From CAYZHM01 sp964478225 (GTDB lineage: Bacteria > Pseudomonadota > Alphaproteobacteria > Micavibrionales > Micavibrionaceae), in contig CAYZHM010000002.1 of NCBI GenBank assembly GCA_964478225.1, positions 252,452 to 316,451 of the forward strand: a stretch of 64,000 nt of DNA. The letters run 5' to 3'. The notes below the pieces were generated by a model. The model made no database searches, had not been told where the DNA came from, and saw only the letters and a list, made by a program, of their open reading frames with translations. The first letter of the stretch is position 1. Each line of letters starts with the position of its first letter. This document shows positions 1-8,212 of this stretch, in pieces. A program made the translations under genes and the position numbers.

Positions 1-785
1 TCTGTTGGAGAACCATCTTCTTCTTCCAGCTCAGCTTGCGCATAACCGGCACCGAGGATCATGCCAACATTGTTGAAGTTGCCTTCGTAACGAAGACCGC
101 CTTCATAGGCCTCTCCGAGAGTTGCAGCAACATCGTCCAAATCAACGCCGCCCAAAGAGTTTGTACCACCAGCGATATCAGGTGTGTAAGACAAACCGAC
201 TTGGAAGCCGTTCATGATTGGTGACAAGTAGGTGAACTTTTCAGTGTTACCAGACAAGTCGTTGTCATAGTCAAGACCATCTGTGCTGAAGCCCAAAGCT
301 GTTGCAGCTTCGTCGTCGTCGCCGTCTGGAACGCCGCCTGAACCATCAAGGTCGATCAGGTCCAAACGCATTGGGTTAACGTACTGACGGATACCGTCAT
401 AGTTTGAGTCAGCTGAAGGAGCTGCAACCTGCAAGAGGTATGCTGCGCCGTCTTCATCGCCGAAGTTTACGCGTCCCCAGTTGCCTGAGAAGTATGCGTA
501 AGATTCGTCAACATCGAAAGCGTCTCCGCCATCGGCTTCTGCTTCAACATGAACGCCGACTGTCAGGCCGTTGTCCAAAGTTGTTTCGCCGCCGAAGTGA
601 ACTTCAGTTTCGCGAAGAATATCAAAGCTGCGCTCTTCAGATGTTGTTGAGTCTTCGTCCTGGCTGTGCATAACGCCGTAGCCTTTGAAGTGACCGCCGA
701 GCTCGAGGCTCACTTGTGCTTGAGCAGGTGTTGCCACCATTGCCAGACCGCACAGAGCAGCACTGCTAAGTAGTAGTTTTTTCAT
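1..785 (-). CDS. Outer-membrane porin, 5' part (runs off the left edge)
   Basis: The minus strand is open from an ATG at 785-783 to the window edge, giving about 261 residues without a stop. The start is supported by a GGAGG ribosome site (793-797) seven bases upstream. The protein opens with a signal peptide (MKKLLLSSAALCGLAMV, then TPAQAQ), so it is exported. The mature part has alternating short polar/apolar stretches with many Gly, Asp and aromatic residues, for example SYAYFSGNWGRVNFGDEDGA, which resembles the loop 3 region of alphaproteobacterial general-diffusion porins (Gram-negative porin family). An Asp-rich loop (DGDDDEAAT) is visible. Codon choice is biased towards a few codons, as in highly expressed genes. 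The C-terminal strands lie outside the window, so substrate preference cannot be judged. Porin is the best call; another 16-18 strand barrel is possible. Confidence 0.8.
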   Translation of the reverse strand, partial: MKKLLLSSAALCGLAMVATPAQAQVSLELGGHFKGYGVMHSQDEDSTTSEERSFDILRETEVHFGGETTLDNGLTVGVHVEAEADGGDAFDVDESYAYFSGNWGRVNFGDEDGAAYLLQVAAPSADSNYDGIRQYVNPMRLDLIDLDGSGGVPDGDDDEAATALGFSTDGLDYDNDLSGNTEKFTYLSPIMNGFQVGLSYTPDIAGGTNSLGGVDLDDVAATLGEAYEGGLRYEGNFNNVGMILGAGYAQAELEEEDGSPT

Positions 786-1093
786 TTTAGTTCCTCCAAT
801 CAAACTTAAAACAAATTAAATTTGAAGAATGTGGGTTAAATAAACGATCCGTGGGGATCACACTTTTGTCCGCCAGTACGTAGCGAACGAGATCATTTAA
901 GCCATGAACTCAGGACGCAATCAATCGGAACGTGAATCTGAGCGCGGTTTTTTTGGATTTTGTGTTATTTTTGCAACAAGGGCTTTATTGGCCATATTCC
1001 ATGAGCCAGTGTGCAGCTTGTTCAAAGGTGCTTGAAGGCCTTGTTTTGGCATGATAATGAATTAGGTTCAAATTTAAAGCAGAGATAGCACCC
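786..1093. other. Intergenic region between divergent porin and DUF3576 genes
   Basis: This 308-base stretch separates two divergent genes. It holds the porin ribosome site (793-797) and a perfect 6-bp palindrome around one central base (CAAATTAAATTTG, 812-824) in the probable porin leader. A candidate promoter for the rightward gene is listed separately. I saw no RNA gene or further ORF with a believable start. Confidence 0.5.
1032..1058 (+). promoter_or_regulatory. Candidate sigma-70-type promoter for the DUF3576-leuS-lptE genes
   Basis: A TTGAAG hexamer (1032-1037) is followed after 15 bases by GATAAT (1053-1058), five of six matches to the -10 consensus. It lies about 35 bases before the start codon at 1094. 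The spacing is short, so this is a weak prediction. Confidence 0.3.
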
Positions 1094-1633
1094 ATGCAGA
1101 AGATTCCTTTTTTCATAATTCTTGGTTTAACGGTTTTTGGACTTAATGCCTGTTCCGGGGTTCAGACTGAGGCGAAATATCCGACCAGCATTAAACGCGA
1201 AGCCAGCACGACCGGGAATGAGATCCACGGCAAGCCTGATAGTATTTTTGGCAGCGGCGGTATGTTTGGCGATAAGAAAGATGGCGAAGATAGTGGTGGC
1301 GGTTCAGGTATAGCTGTGAACTCTTTCTTATGGCGCGCGTCGCTGGATACGGTTTCCTTTATGCCGCTGGCGAGCGCGGACCCGTTTGGCGGAACAATTT
1401 TAACCGATTGGTATTCACCTGAGGGTGTTACAGACGAGCAGTTCAAGATTAACGTCTTTATATTGACGCGTGAACTCCGATCAGACGGAATTCGCGTGCG
1501 TGTGTTCAAGCAAAAACTGAATAAAAAAGGTGCTTGGGTGGATTCCGAAGCGTCGGATGAGACTGCGCGTCAGCTTGAGGATACGATCCTTACGCGGGCG
1601 CGTCAGCTTCGCGTTGCTCAATTGGGCGAGTAG
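1094..1633 (+). CDS. DUF3576 family lipoprotein
   Basis: This 179-residue protein begins with a lipoprotein signal peptide: a short hydrophobic stretch (FFIILGLTVFGL) and a lipobox LNAC, placing the lipidated cysteine at residue 20. After a Gly/Asp-rich linker (about residues 45-72) the folded part runs to the C terminus and matches what I know of the DUF3576 family, which is largely restricted to Alphaproteobacteria and commonly sits directly before leuS and lptE, as here. Function is unknown; the association with lptE suggests an envelope role, but that is inference. The predicted site is the periplasmic face of a membrane. The gene ends with TAG at 1631-1633, immediately followed by a copy of the dispersed palindromic repeat. 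Confidence 0.8.
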   Translation: MQKIPFFIILGLTVFGLNACSGVQTEAKYPTSIKREASTTGNEIHGKPDSIFGSGGMFGDKKDGEDSGGGSGIAVNSFLWRASLDTVSFMPLASADPFGGTILTDWYSPEGVTDEQFKINVFILTRELRSDGIRVRVFKQKLNKKGAWVDSEASDETARQLEDTILTRARQLRVAQLGE

Positions 1634-1634
1634 C

Positions 1635-1744
1635 ATTCTTCGATAAATGGGCTGCGATGATGCGCTTTCCGCCGTCGCCCTTCGGGCTATGGCGGACAAG
1701 CCGGTTCTCGAAACATGAGGTTCTCGCCTCATTTCTCTTTGTAT
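1635..1744 (+). repeat. Dispersed palindromic repeat, copy A
   Basis: This element starts one base after the stop codon of the DUF3576 gene. It shares the left end ATTCTTCGATAAATGGGCTG and the right end CTCGCCTCATTTCTCTTTG with copies B and E. The core differs: it contains its own hairpin with arms CCGCC and GGCGG around CCCTTCGGG. The two ends are imperfect inverted repeats of each other. It fills most of the gap before leuS. Confidence 0.85.
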
Positions 1745-1794
1745 GGTTAAAAAAGCTGTTTCACTTTAACTGGGGTTATGGTTAAAAAGAAGCC

Positions 1795-4332
1795 ATGAGC
1801 GAAAAATACAATATCAAAGTCACGGAAGCGAAGTGGCAGAAGGCTTGGAACGACCGGCAATCTTTTGCGGTGTCCGAGGATTCCCGGAAGACAAAATATT
1901 ACGTTTTAGAGATGTTTCCCTATCCATCGGGGCGGATCCATGTCGGGCACGTGCGCAATTATACGCTGGGCGATGTGGTGGCGCGGTATAAAAAGGCGCG
2001 CGGATTTAATGTGTTGCACCCGATGGGATGGGACGCGTTTGGATTGCCGGCGGAGAACGCGGCGATCGAGCGCGGTGAGCATCCGAAGAAATGGACGCTG
2101 GAAAATATCGAGATTATGCGCGCGCAGCTCAAGACGATGGGTCTGTCGATTGACTGGAGCCGCGAAGTGACGACATGTTTGCCTGATTATTATAAGCACG
2201 AGCAGAAGATGTTTCTGGATTTTCTGGCCAAGGGTATTGCTTACAGGAAAGAGTCGGTGGTGAACTGGGACCCGGTGGATAATACGGTGCTGGCGAATGA
2301 GCAGGTGATTGACGGCAAGGGCTGGCGGACCGGCGCGCCGGTGGAGCGGCGCAAGCTTAATCAGTGGGCCTTGAAGATTACCGATTATGCGGAAGAGTTG
2401 CTGTCGGAGCTGGATAATCTGCCGGGCTGGCCGGAGAAAGTCCGGATTATGCAGGAGAACTGGATCGGGAAGTCGAAAGGTTTGCAGTTCAAGTGGGATA
2501 TTGCAGGCCGGGACGACCAGATTGAGGTATTTACGACGCGGCCGGATACGTTTTTCGGCGCGTCGTTTATGGCGCTGGCGCCGGATCATCCGTTGAGTCA
2601 GGCTTTGGCCGGAGACAAACCGGAGTTTGCGGATTTTGTGAAAAAATGTCAGTCACTGGGGACGTCGGAAGCAGCGATTGAGCAGGCGGAAAAGTTGGGG
2701 TTTGATACCGGTTATAAGGCGACACATCCGTTGCTGCCCGGTAAGGAATTCCCGATTTATGTGGCGAATTTCGTTTTGATGGATTACGGGACGGGCGCGA
2801 TTTTTGGTGTGCCGGCGCATGACCAGCGGGACTTTGAGTTTGCGACGAAATACGGGCTGGAGATTATTCCGGTGGTGTTGCCGACGGGTGAGGATGCTGC
2901 AAGTTATGAGCTTGGGGATGAAGCCTATGTCGGGCCGGGAGAGATTTATAATTCGGAGTTTATGGACGGGCTGGAGGTTGAGGCGGCGAAGGCGGCGATG
3001 ATTGCCAAGGTTGAGGCGCTGGGCAGCGGATTTGGCACAACGCAGTATCGTCTGCGGGATTGGGGGATTTCGCGGCAGCGCTATTGGGGTTGTCCGATTC
3101 CGATTATTCATTGTGAGGGCTGCGGGATTGTGCCGGTGCCGGATGAGCAATTGCCGGTTACGCTGCCGGAAGATGTGAAGTTTGACAAGCCCGGAAACCC
3201 GCTGGAGCACCATCCTACATGGAAAAATACAGACTGCCCGGTATGTAAAAAGGCGGCGCGGCGCGAGACAGACACGTTTGATACGTTTTTTGAAAGTAGC
3301 TGGTATCAGTTCCGTTATGCGGATCCGCATAATGAGAGTTTGCCGGCGGCGAAAGACAAGATTTCATACTGGGCGCCGGTGGAGCAGTATATCGGGGGCG
3401 TTGAACATGCGGTGCTGCATTTGCTATATGCGCGGTTTTTTACCAAGGCGATGCGCGATTGCGGGTATCTAAATGTGAATGAGCCGTTTTTGGGTCTGTT
3501 TACGCAGGGGATGGTCACGCATGAGACGTATAAGGATGCGAACGGTAAGTGGGTGACCCCGGCGGAGTATGACGCCATGGCGGATAAATCGGCGATTACT
3601 GTCGGGCCGTCGATCAAGATGTCGAAATCGAAGAAGAATGTCGTGGACCCCGAAGATATTATGGACACGTATGGTGCGGATGCGGCGCGTTTGTTCATTT
3701 TGTCCGACTCGCCGCCGGAGCGTGATCTGGAATGGACGGAAAGCGGTATTGAGGGCGCGTGGCGATACGTGAACAAATTACATCGTTTGGTAAGCGATTG
3801 TTTGCCGCGTATGCCGGAGGCGGGTGCAGCAAAGCCGCAGCAATTAGATGCGGCGGCGAATGATTTGCGGCGGTTGGCGCATGGAACAGCCAAGGGCGTG
3901 GCGAAGGACATTGAAGATTTTGCGATGAACAAGGCGGTGGCAAAGCTGCGTGAGCTTTCGAATGCGATTAATGCTTATGACGGTGAAGAGTGGGCGCTGC
4001 GCGAGGCGCTGGAATATCTGGCTGTGTGTTTAAACCCGTTTGTACCGCATTTGGCGGAAGAACTTTGGGCGATGCTGGGGCATGAGACTTTGTTGGTGGA
4101 AACGGATTGGCCTGCTGTGGACGAAAGTTTGCTGGTGGCGAATGTTGTGACGATTGGCGTGCAGGTCAATGGCAAGATGCGCGGGACGATCGAGATTGCG
4201 CCGGATGCGGATGAGGCCGCAGCAAAACAAGCCGCACTGGCGCAGGAGAATGTAAAGAAATCGATTGGTGAGATGCAGGTGCGGAAGTTTATTTATGTGC
4301 CCGGGAAAATCGTCAATATGGTGGTGGGATGA
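1795..4332 (+). CDS. leuS: Leucine--tRNA ligase
   Basis: A class I aminoacyl-tRNA synthetase of 845 residues that charges tRNA-Leu in the cytoplasm. The HIGH-type signature is HVGH at residues 49-52 inside SGRIHVGHVRNY. The KMSKS loop is at residues 608-612. The CP1 editing domain that removes mischarged residues is recognisable by GVPAHDQRDFEFA. The Cys pairs after CEGCG and CPVCKK mark the zinc-binding insertion. The C-terminal part (VNGKMRGTIEI) is the usual anticodon/tRNA-binding end. The length fits bacterial LeuRS. I saw no T-box or leader peptide upstream; instead the gap holds repeat copy A. The stop overlaps the lptE start by four bases, so the two are translationally coupled. Confidence 0.97.
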   Translation: MSEKYNIKVTEAKWQKAWNDRQSFAVSEDSRKTKYYVLEMFPYPSGRIHVGHVRNYTLGDVVARYKKARGFNVLHPMGWDAFGLPAENAAIERGEHPKKWTLENIEIMRAQLKTMGLSIDWSREVTTCLPDYYKHEQKMFLDFLAKGIAYRKESVVNWDPVDNTVLANEQVIDGKGWRTGAPVERRKLNQWALKITDYAEELLSELDNLPGWPEKVRIMQENWIGKSKGLQFKWDIAGRDDQIEVFTTRPDTFFGASFMALAPDHPLSQALAGDKPEFADFVKKCQSLGTSEAAIEQAEKLGFDTGYKATHPLLPGKEFPIYVANFVLMDYGTGAIFGVPAHDQRDFEFATKYGLEIIPVVLPTGEDAASYELGDEAYVGPGEIYNSEFMDGLEVEAAKAAMIAKVEALGSGFGTTQYRLRDWGISRQRYWGCPIPIIHCEGCGIVPVPDEQLPVTLPEDVKFDKPGNPLEHHPTWKNTDCPVCKKAARRETDTFDTFFESSWYQFRYADPHNESLPAAKDKISYWAPVEQYIGGVEHAVLHLLYARFFTKAMRDCGYLNVNEPFLGLFTQGMVTHETYKDANGKWVTPAEYDAMADKSAITVGPSIKMSKSKKNVVDPEDIMDTYGADAARLFILSDSPPERDLEWTESGIEGAWRYVNKLHRLVSDCLPRMPEAGAAKPQQLDAAANDLRRLAHGTAKGVAKDIEDFAMNKAVAKLRELSNAINAYDGEEWALREALEYLAVCLNPFVPHLAEELWAMLGHETLLVETDWPAVDESLLVANVVTIGVQVNGKMRGTIEIAPDADEAAAKQAALAQENVKKSIGEMQVRKFIYVPGKIVNMVVG

Positions 4333-4856
4333 TTGGAAATTGGATGATTAGATATTGGATTTTAGTACTTTGTTTTGTGCTTGCAGGATGTGGATTTCAT
4401 CCGGTCTATGGCGTCAATAAATATCAGGATACTGGAGTTGAGCAATATCTTGGGCAGATTGATATTGGCAATATTCCCAATCGCGAAGGGCAGTATTTGC
4501 GCAACGCGTTGATTGACCGCTTTTACCGCAATTCACGGCCGCTGAATGCTCGTTATTCCCTTTCTTTTGAGCCTTTGATTGAGTCGATTACGGATTTGGA
4601 TATTACGAAAACTTCCGATTCAACGCGAGCGCAGTTGCGGGAGACAACGGCTTTTACCTTGAAGGATGTTCAGACAGGCGAAATTTTAATGCAGCGCGAT
4701 CTTTATGCGATTGTCAGTTATAACATTCTGGCTAGCGAGTTTTCGAGCCGGGTGTCGGAAGATAGTGCGCGGTTGAATGCGATTGATGATTTGGCGCAGC
4801 AGGTGGAAAAGCAGATTAGCCTTTATTTTAAAAGACAAACGACCACCGCGCCTTAA
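4329..4856 (+). CDS. lptE: LPS assembly lipoprotein LptE
   Basis: This 175-residue protein has an N-terminal lipoprotein signal ending in LAGC (Cys at residue 21), followed by GFHPVYG, a signature typical of the alphaproteobacterial LptE family. LptE plugs the LptD barrel in the outer membrane and helps insert lipopolysaccharide on the cell surface. The ATG overlaps the leuS stop (ATGA), the arrangement common in this class. A second ATG five codons downstream is an alternative start that would keep the signal peptide. In many relatives holA (DNA polymerase III delta subunit) follows; here it is replaced by a repeat copy and a heat-shock gene. The TAA stop is the last thing before repeat copy B. 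Confidence 0.9.
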   Translation: MIGNWMIRYWILVLCFVLAGCGFHPVYGVNKYQDTGVEQYLGQIDIGNIPNREGQYLRNALIDRFYRNSRPLNARYSLSFEPLIESITDLDITKTSDSTRAQLRETTAFTLKDVQTGEILMQRDLYAIVSYNILASEFSSRVSEDSARLNAIDDLAQQVEKQISLYFKRQTTTAP

Positions 4857-4979
4857 TATTCTTCGATAAATGGGCTGCGAACAAAGCGTTTCTGCGCTTC
4901 CGGTTCGCACGTACTAATTATACGCTTACGCCTCCGGTTCTCGAAACGCTCTCTTCTCGCCTCATTTCTCTTTGAATAT
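4856..4979 (+). repeat. Dispersed palindromic repeat, copy B
   Basis: This element of about 124 bp begins on the last base of the lptE stop codon. It is nearly identical to copy E. Its ends, ATATTCTTCGATAAATG and CATTTCTCTTTGAATAT, are inverted repeats matching at 13 of 17 positions. Inside are a second inverted pair (AGCGTTTC and GAAACGCT), two near-direct repeats (CTTCCGGTTC and CTCCGGTTC) and a central CGTA/TACG hairpin. Transcribed, it would fold into one long rod. The hsp20 regulatory region follows directly. Confidence 0.9.
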
Positions 4980-5015
4980 CTTTTCTTTGCGATAGAAAAT
5001 TTTTACCTCAAAATC

Positions 5016-5045
5016 TTGACTTTTTTTTCGTGAATTTTATATCAT
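5016..5045 (+). promoter_or_regulatory. Candidate promoter of the Hsp20 gene
   Basis: A CTTGAC/TTGACT box (5015-5021) is followed by AT-rich sequence with TATATC (5038-5043) or TATCAT (5040-5045) at 16-18 bases. CTTG in the -35 position fits both the housekeeping sigma factor and alphaproteobacterial RpoH, so the sigma factor cannot be assigned by eye. Confidence 0.4.
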
Positions 5046-5053
5046 AAAAGTAT

Positions 5054-5119
5054 GTGGAGGTGCCTAATGTTGGGCCTCTTGAATTGTTAACCTTGCTTAC
5101 ATAAGGAGGATTAGCCATG
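5054..5119 (+). promoter_or_regulatory. ROSE-type RNA thermometer in the hsp20 leader
   Basis: The leader just before the start codon folds so that the ribosome site is hidden. CUUGCUU (5092-5098 with C5092) pairs with AAGGAGG (5103-5109): U5098-A5103, U5097-A5104, C5096-G5105, a G5095-G5106 mismatch, U5094-A5107, U5093-G5108, C5092-G5109, closed by loop ACAU. The helix continues after a C-A mismatch with GUUAA (5086-5090) pairing to UUAGC (5111-5115), next to the AUG. A first hairpin has arms GAGG (5057-5060) and CCUC (5075-5078). A UYGCU strand opposite the Shine-Dalgarno with a central G-G pair is the hallmark of ROSE thermometers before ibpA/hspA genes. Folding was done by hand. Confidence 0.85.
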
Positions 5120-5584
5120 AGCAATCTTATCTCTTTTACACCCTTAATGCGTCAAACCGTCGGCTTCGACAGATTTAATGATCTGTTTGAATCGCTAATG
5201 AATGACAAACCGGAGCGGTTTGAAACCTATCCGCCCTATAATATCGAGAAGACCGGAGAAGATGCCTACCGCATTACACTCGCGGTTGCGGGTTTTAGCG
5301 AAAAAGATCTCGATATCACTGTGCACGACGATACTTTGGTTGTGAGCGGAAAGACCGAAAAAAGCGAGGAAAGCAGCGGAGAATATCTGCATCGCGGAAT
5401 AGCAACGCGCGCTTTCGAGAGAAGTTTTCGTCTTGCCGATCATATTAAAGTGGAACAAGCGAGCATGGATAATGGTTTGTTAACTATCGCTCTGGTGCGT
5501 GAAGTGCCGGAGGAAAAGAAGCCTCGCATGATCCCGATCAACGGGAAATCTGCTGGCCTGCTTGGCGCAAAAACCAAGAAGTAA
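5117..5584 (+). CDS. Small heat-shock protein, Hsp20/IbpA family
   Basis: This 155-residue protein is an alpha-crystallin-type holdase that binds unfolding proteins during heat stress. It begins MSNLISFTPLMRQTVGFDRF, close to IbpA/HspA N termini, followed by the alpha-crystallin domain (about residues 35-130). That domain holds the typical strands YRITLAVAGF, DDTLVVSGKTE and the core-terminal GLLTIALVREVPEEKKPR. The C-terminal tail carries IPI, matching the I/V-x-I/V motif that docks neighbouring subunits. Translation start is fixed by AAGGAGG (5103-5109), which is locked in the ROSE hairpin, so heat should control translation. It has no partner gene; terminator-like inverted repeats follow. 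Confidence 0.95.
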   Translation: MSNLISFTPLMRQTVGFDRFNDLFESLMNDKPERFETYPPYNIEKTGEDAYRITLAVAGFSEKDLDITVHDDTLVVSGKTEKSEESSGEYLHRGIATRAFERSFRLADHIKVEQASMDNGLLTIALVREVPEEKKPRMIPINGKSAGLLGAKTKK

Positions 5585-5635
5585 TTATTTCTTGCTGCGT
5601 TTTGTAACCTTCTTGCTACGTGGCAAGAATGAGTT

Positions 5636-5738
5636 GGTGCACGGATTTTTTCGTGCGCCACTCCCCCGAAGGGGCGGTCCTGCCGGACATCTTTGTTCCC
5701 CCACTAAGACCCAGGTTCCGGCGGACTGCCCCTTTTTT
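5636..5738 (+). terminator. Stem-loop cluster and probable terminator after hsp20
   Basis: A short stem GGTGCACG (5636-5643) / CGTGCGCC (5652-5659) is followed by a larger one. GGGGCGGTCCTGCCGG (5671-5686) is the near-perfect inverted partner of CCGGCGGACTGCCCC (5718-5732), and six T residues follow (5733-5738). The second has the shape of an intrinsic terminator with an unusually long loop of about 31 bases. Confidence 0.55.
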
Positions 5739-5745
5739 CTTCTGT

Positions 5746-5824
5746 CTTTGCTTTTTGACGGTGTTACTCGTCGCTTGCGTATCCAATATACGCGGCGCTC
5801 CTCGTGCCTGGTCAAAAAACAAAG
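5746..5824. repeat. 79-bp element with 14-bp terminal inverted repeats
   Basis: CTTTGCTTTTTGAC (5746-5759) and GTCAAAAAACAAAG (5811-5824) are inverted repeats matching at 13 of 14 positions. A central hairpin GCGTAT (5777-5782) / ATACGC (5788-5793) resembles the core hairpin of repeat copies B and E. There is no ORF inside. It could be a miniature inverted-repeat element or a bidirectional terminator between hsp20 and the convergent peptidase gene. Confidence 0.55.
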
Positions 5825-5867
5825 CCATTCGAAAAAATAAAAAAGCTATTCGAAAGATTTTCAAATT

Positions 5868-6944
5868 TTATTTGCAGATGTTGCGGAGGTCTTCCCATTG
5901 TTGCGCGCTCAGGATGGGATCCGGGTTGGAGGGTTTTTGTGTATTGGCCTTGAGGATGTTGATGCGGCTCCGGGTATCGGGGTGGGTGGAGATGTAAGGT
6001 AAGATTTCTTTGAATTTATTGTTTTCCTTTTCTTCCTTTGCAGCCAGTCTTTCAAAAAATGTTGTCATGTATTGAGGATCGATATTGGCGTTTAGCAATA
6101 TATTTTGCCCGTAAGAGTCGGCCTCTTGTTCCTGATCTCGGCTGAACTTGAGTGTTCCAGCTATACGTGCGGCGTTCATGATGTTGAGATCTTTTCCAAA
6201 TATCATTTGAAATAGGATAGAGACGCCGGCATCGCGGACGAACCCTCGTATGGGGTGAGAGAGTTCGCTGTGCGAGAGTTCGTGCGCCATGACACCGGCG
6301 ACTTCTTCAGGTGTTTCGGCATTGATGATGATGCCGCTGAACAGGGCGAAGACTGCGCCGGGGCCAGTTACGGCGTTCATGGTTTTGTCATTGTTGATGA
6401 CTGTGATCTCGTAATTGATTTCATGATTTGTTGCTTGTTCAAGCCGGTCCATCAGAATGTTTAGAGCGGCGATGCCCTTTTCATTGGTGCAGATCTTATC
6501 ACCGGCCATGCTGTGGATGGCGTGGCGCCCAATTTCTTTCTGCATGCTATCTGGGATGAGCGCAGCACTTTTTTCAAGAAGGGTTGGGGCGATAATAAAT
6601 AAAAATGCGACGAAGGCGATTGTCGCGACGATATAGCCCACAGCAGAGGGGCCGTTTGCTGCAAGGCTGATGCGCTGATAGCATTCTTGAGGAAGCTGAT
6701 TTTTTAAGGTATTCCAATTCTCGCCACCGTCGATATAAAGTCGTTCGTCAGGATTTTTTTTATGAATGAGGCGTGCGGGCTGAGGGGGTTGCGGTTGATC
6801 GAGGACGTGAGTGTCTGAGAGCGACCAAGATTTTTTCTTTGTTCTGTCTTGGCGGATGATCATGAGATTTTGGTCATGGATTTCAATCCATACATCGTGG
6901 GCATGGCTGGATTTGCCGTCGAAATATTTGCCTTTGATTTCCAT
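5868..6944 (-). CDS. M48 family zinc metallopeptidase, membrane-anchored
   Basis: A 358-residue protein. About residues 1-95 form a small N-terminal region rich in Lys/His that I do not recognise. One membrane segment follows (roughly 100-122, YIVATIAFVAFLFIIAPTLL). The rest is an M48-type peptidase: HELSH at residues 221-225 supplies the two zinc-binding His and the catalytic Glu, and the downstream EADSYG gives the third ligand Glu. The layout resembles the periplasmic BepA/LoiP-like and Oma1-like branches. Substrate is unknown; envelope quality control is the likely role. The start overlaps the stop of the upstream DUF898 gene by one base (TAATG), so the pair is co-transcribed. Confidence 0.85.
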   Translation of the reverse strand: MEIKGKYFDGKSSHAHDVWIEIHDQNLMIIRQDRTKKKSWSLSDTHVLDQPQPPQPARLIHKKNPDERLYIDGGENWNTLKNQLPQECYQRISLAANGPSAVGYIVATIAFVAFLFIIAPTLLEKSAALIPDSMQKEIGRHAIHSMAGDKICTNEKGIAALNILMDRLEQATNHEINYEITVINNDKTMNAVTGPGAVFALFSGIIINAETPEEVAGVMAHELSHSELSHPIRGFVRDAGVSILFQMIFGKDLNIMNAARIAGTLKFSRDQEQEADSYGQNILLNANIDPQYMTTFFERLAAKEEKENNKFKEILPYISTHPDTRSRINILKANTQKPSNPDPILSAQQWEDLRNICK

Positions 6945-8098
6945 TAAATAATTCCGCCGCCGATGAAGCCTGTATCGAAGTCAAAGATATCATCGATACC
7001 TTCGCCGATGCCGGCCTTTTGTTCAGCGGCTTGACGAATAATCTGAGAATTAAGATCGCCGCCGATACGGACGTATTTGGTTAAGAACGTCATGCGGCGC
7101 TTGATAACGAAACATGCGCCCCAGCCAAATGTTCCGATTGTTATGAGTGCGTTGATGGAGTGAAATTTGAATAAATCCCAAGCTGTGATTGTGCATTTAA
7201 ACCGGATATCGCCGATGATCATTCCATTTATTTTTCCTCGCAGAAGTTCGGCCGCGTATTGCATTTGAATCATGACCCATATCGGCAGCATTACAACGAT
7301 GCTTATGGAGAGTGCGAGTAAAAACCCGGGTAGCTCTTTGCCTTTTTCTGCTTCTTTCAGAAGTTCAGGCCCGTAAATCTCTGGCGAGCCGTGCAGATCC
7401 TGTGCGCCGAAAAGATAGGCAATGAATACGGCGATTAGGGGATAGATAATGAATAGTGCAACGGCGGTTATATTAAGCCATATCAACTTTTTACAATTTA
7501 TGGCTTTGATGTTGAACCCGGCCTGAATGTTTCCGAAGACCATGCGTTCGACAATATATTTGTGCATGAAGGCCACAGAATAAGGGGTCAGTATGCCTAA
7601 TGAGATGACATTTAACAAAAGCCGTAACATGGCGAAATTGGCATAGGAGATAGCCGAGCCGGTGAGATGAAAACGGATGCCGCGCCAGGTTGTACGGCTT
7701 AAGCGGTAGCGGCGAGCAGCGTAGTAGGCGAGCGGAAAGAAATAAATTAATGGGAGATAGGCGGGAAGTATCCAAAGGTTTTCCGGACCTTCTTTGCCTG
7801 TTGTCATGATGCTGACTGCGATGAAGGGGATGATGGCGATCAAATATAGGGGGATTGCTTTTAAAAAGCCTTTGAGAAGTTCTCCGCCTGTGCCTGTGTA
7901 TTCGAAACGATCGCCGTCGAGGACGAAGCCCGTGGCAAGGTAGCGGCGCATTCGCGTTTTCCCCCAGAAGGTGTAAATCCCGAGTGTGAGAAATTTGAAT
8001 ACGGCGTTCAGAAGCCAGATTTGAAAAATTCGTCCCGTGTCCCCGTCGAAGGTCACAGGATTTAATTTTAGCGAAGTTTTGCTCTTTTCTTCCGTCAT
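6944..8098 (-). CDS. DUF898 (YjgN) family inner-membrane protein
   Basis: A 384-residue polytopic membrane protein. The pattern LTLGIYTFWGKTRMRRYLATGFVLDGDRFEYTGTG occurs in part near the N terminus and in altered form in the second half (ISLGILTPYSVAFMHKYIVE; ITIGTFGWGACFVIKRRMTFL), the internal repeat typical of DUF898/YjgN. Six or more hydrophobic segments are visible. The frame stays open to 8206, but the ATG at 8098 (MTEEKSKTS) is preferred because it leaves 114 bases for promoters between the divergent genes. Function is unknown for the family. The pairing with an M48 peptidase one base downstream suggests a joint envelope role; in other bacteria DUF898 genes also neighbour M48 genes as far as I recall. 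Confidence 0.8.
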   Translation of the reverse strand: MTEEKSKTSLKLNPVTFDGDTGRIFQIWLLNAVFKFLTLGIYTFWGKTRMRRYLATGFVLDGDRFEYTGTGGELLKGFLKAIPLYLIAIIPFIAVSIMTTGKEGPENLWILPAYLPLIYFFPLAYYAARRYRLSRTTWRGIRFHLTGSAISYANFAMLRLLLNVISLGILTPYSVAFMHKYIVERMVFGNIQAGFNIKAINCKKLIWLNITAVALFIIYPLIAVFIAYLFGAQDLHGSPEIYGPELLKEAEKGKELPGFLLALSISIVVMLPIWVMIQMQYAAELLRGKINGMIIGDIRFKCTITAWDLFKFHSINALITIGTFGWGACFVIKRRMTFLTKYVRIGGDLNSQIIRQAAEQKAGIGEGIDDIFDFDTGFIGGGII

Positions 8099-8212
8099 GG
8101 TTTGATGGGTTGGATCTTTTTTCCGTTTCAGTAGTTTGCAGTAGATGTTATGAGGGCTTATAAAGAAGGTCGTGGGTTTACTGTATGAAATAAGTCTTAA
8201 GGGCATATTAAC

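Noticed and set aside
1906..2589. Minus-strand open frames opposite leuS, also at 2653-3330 and 3315-3932
   Set aside because: The leuS frame is unambiguous with catalytic motifs throughout; the antisense proteins are Arg/His-rich artefacts.
5562..5997. Several short open frames on both strands between hsp20 and the M48 gene
   Set aside because: They run through inverted repeats and terminators, lack ribosome sites and have skewed compositions.
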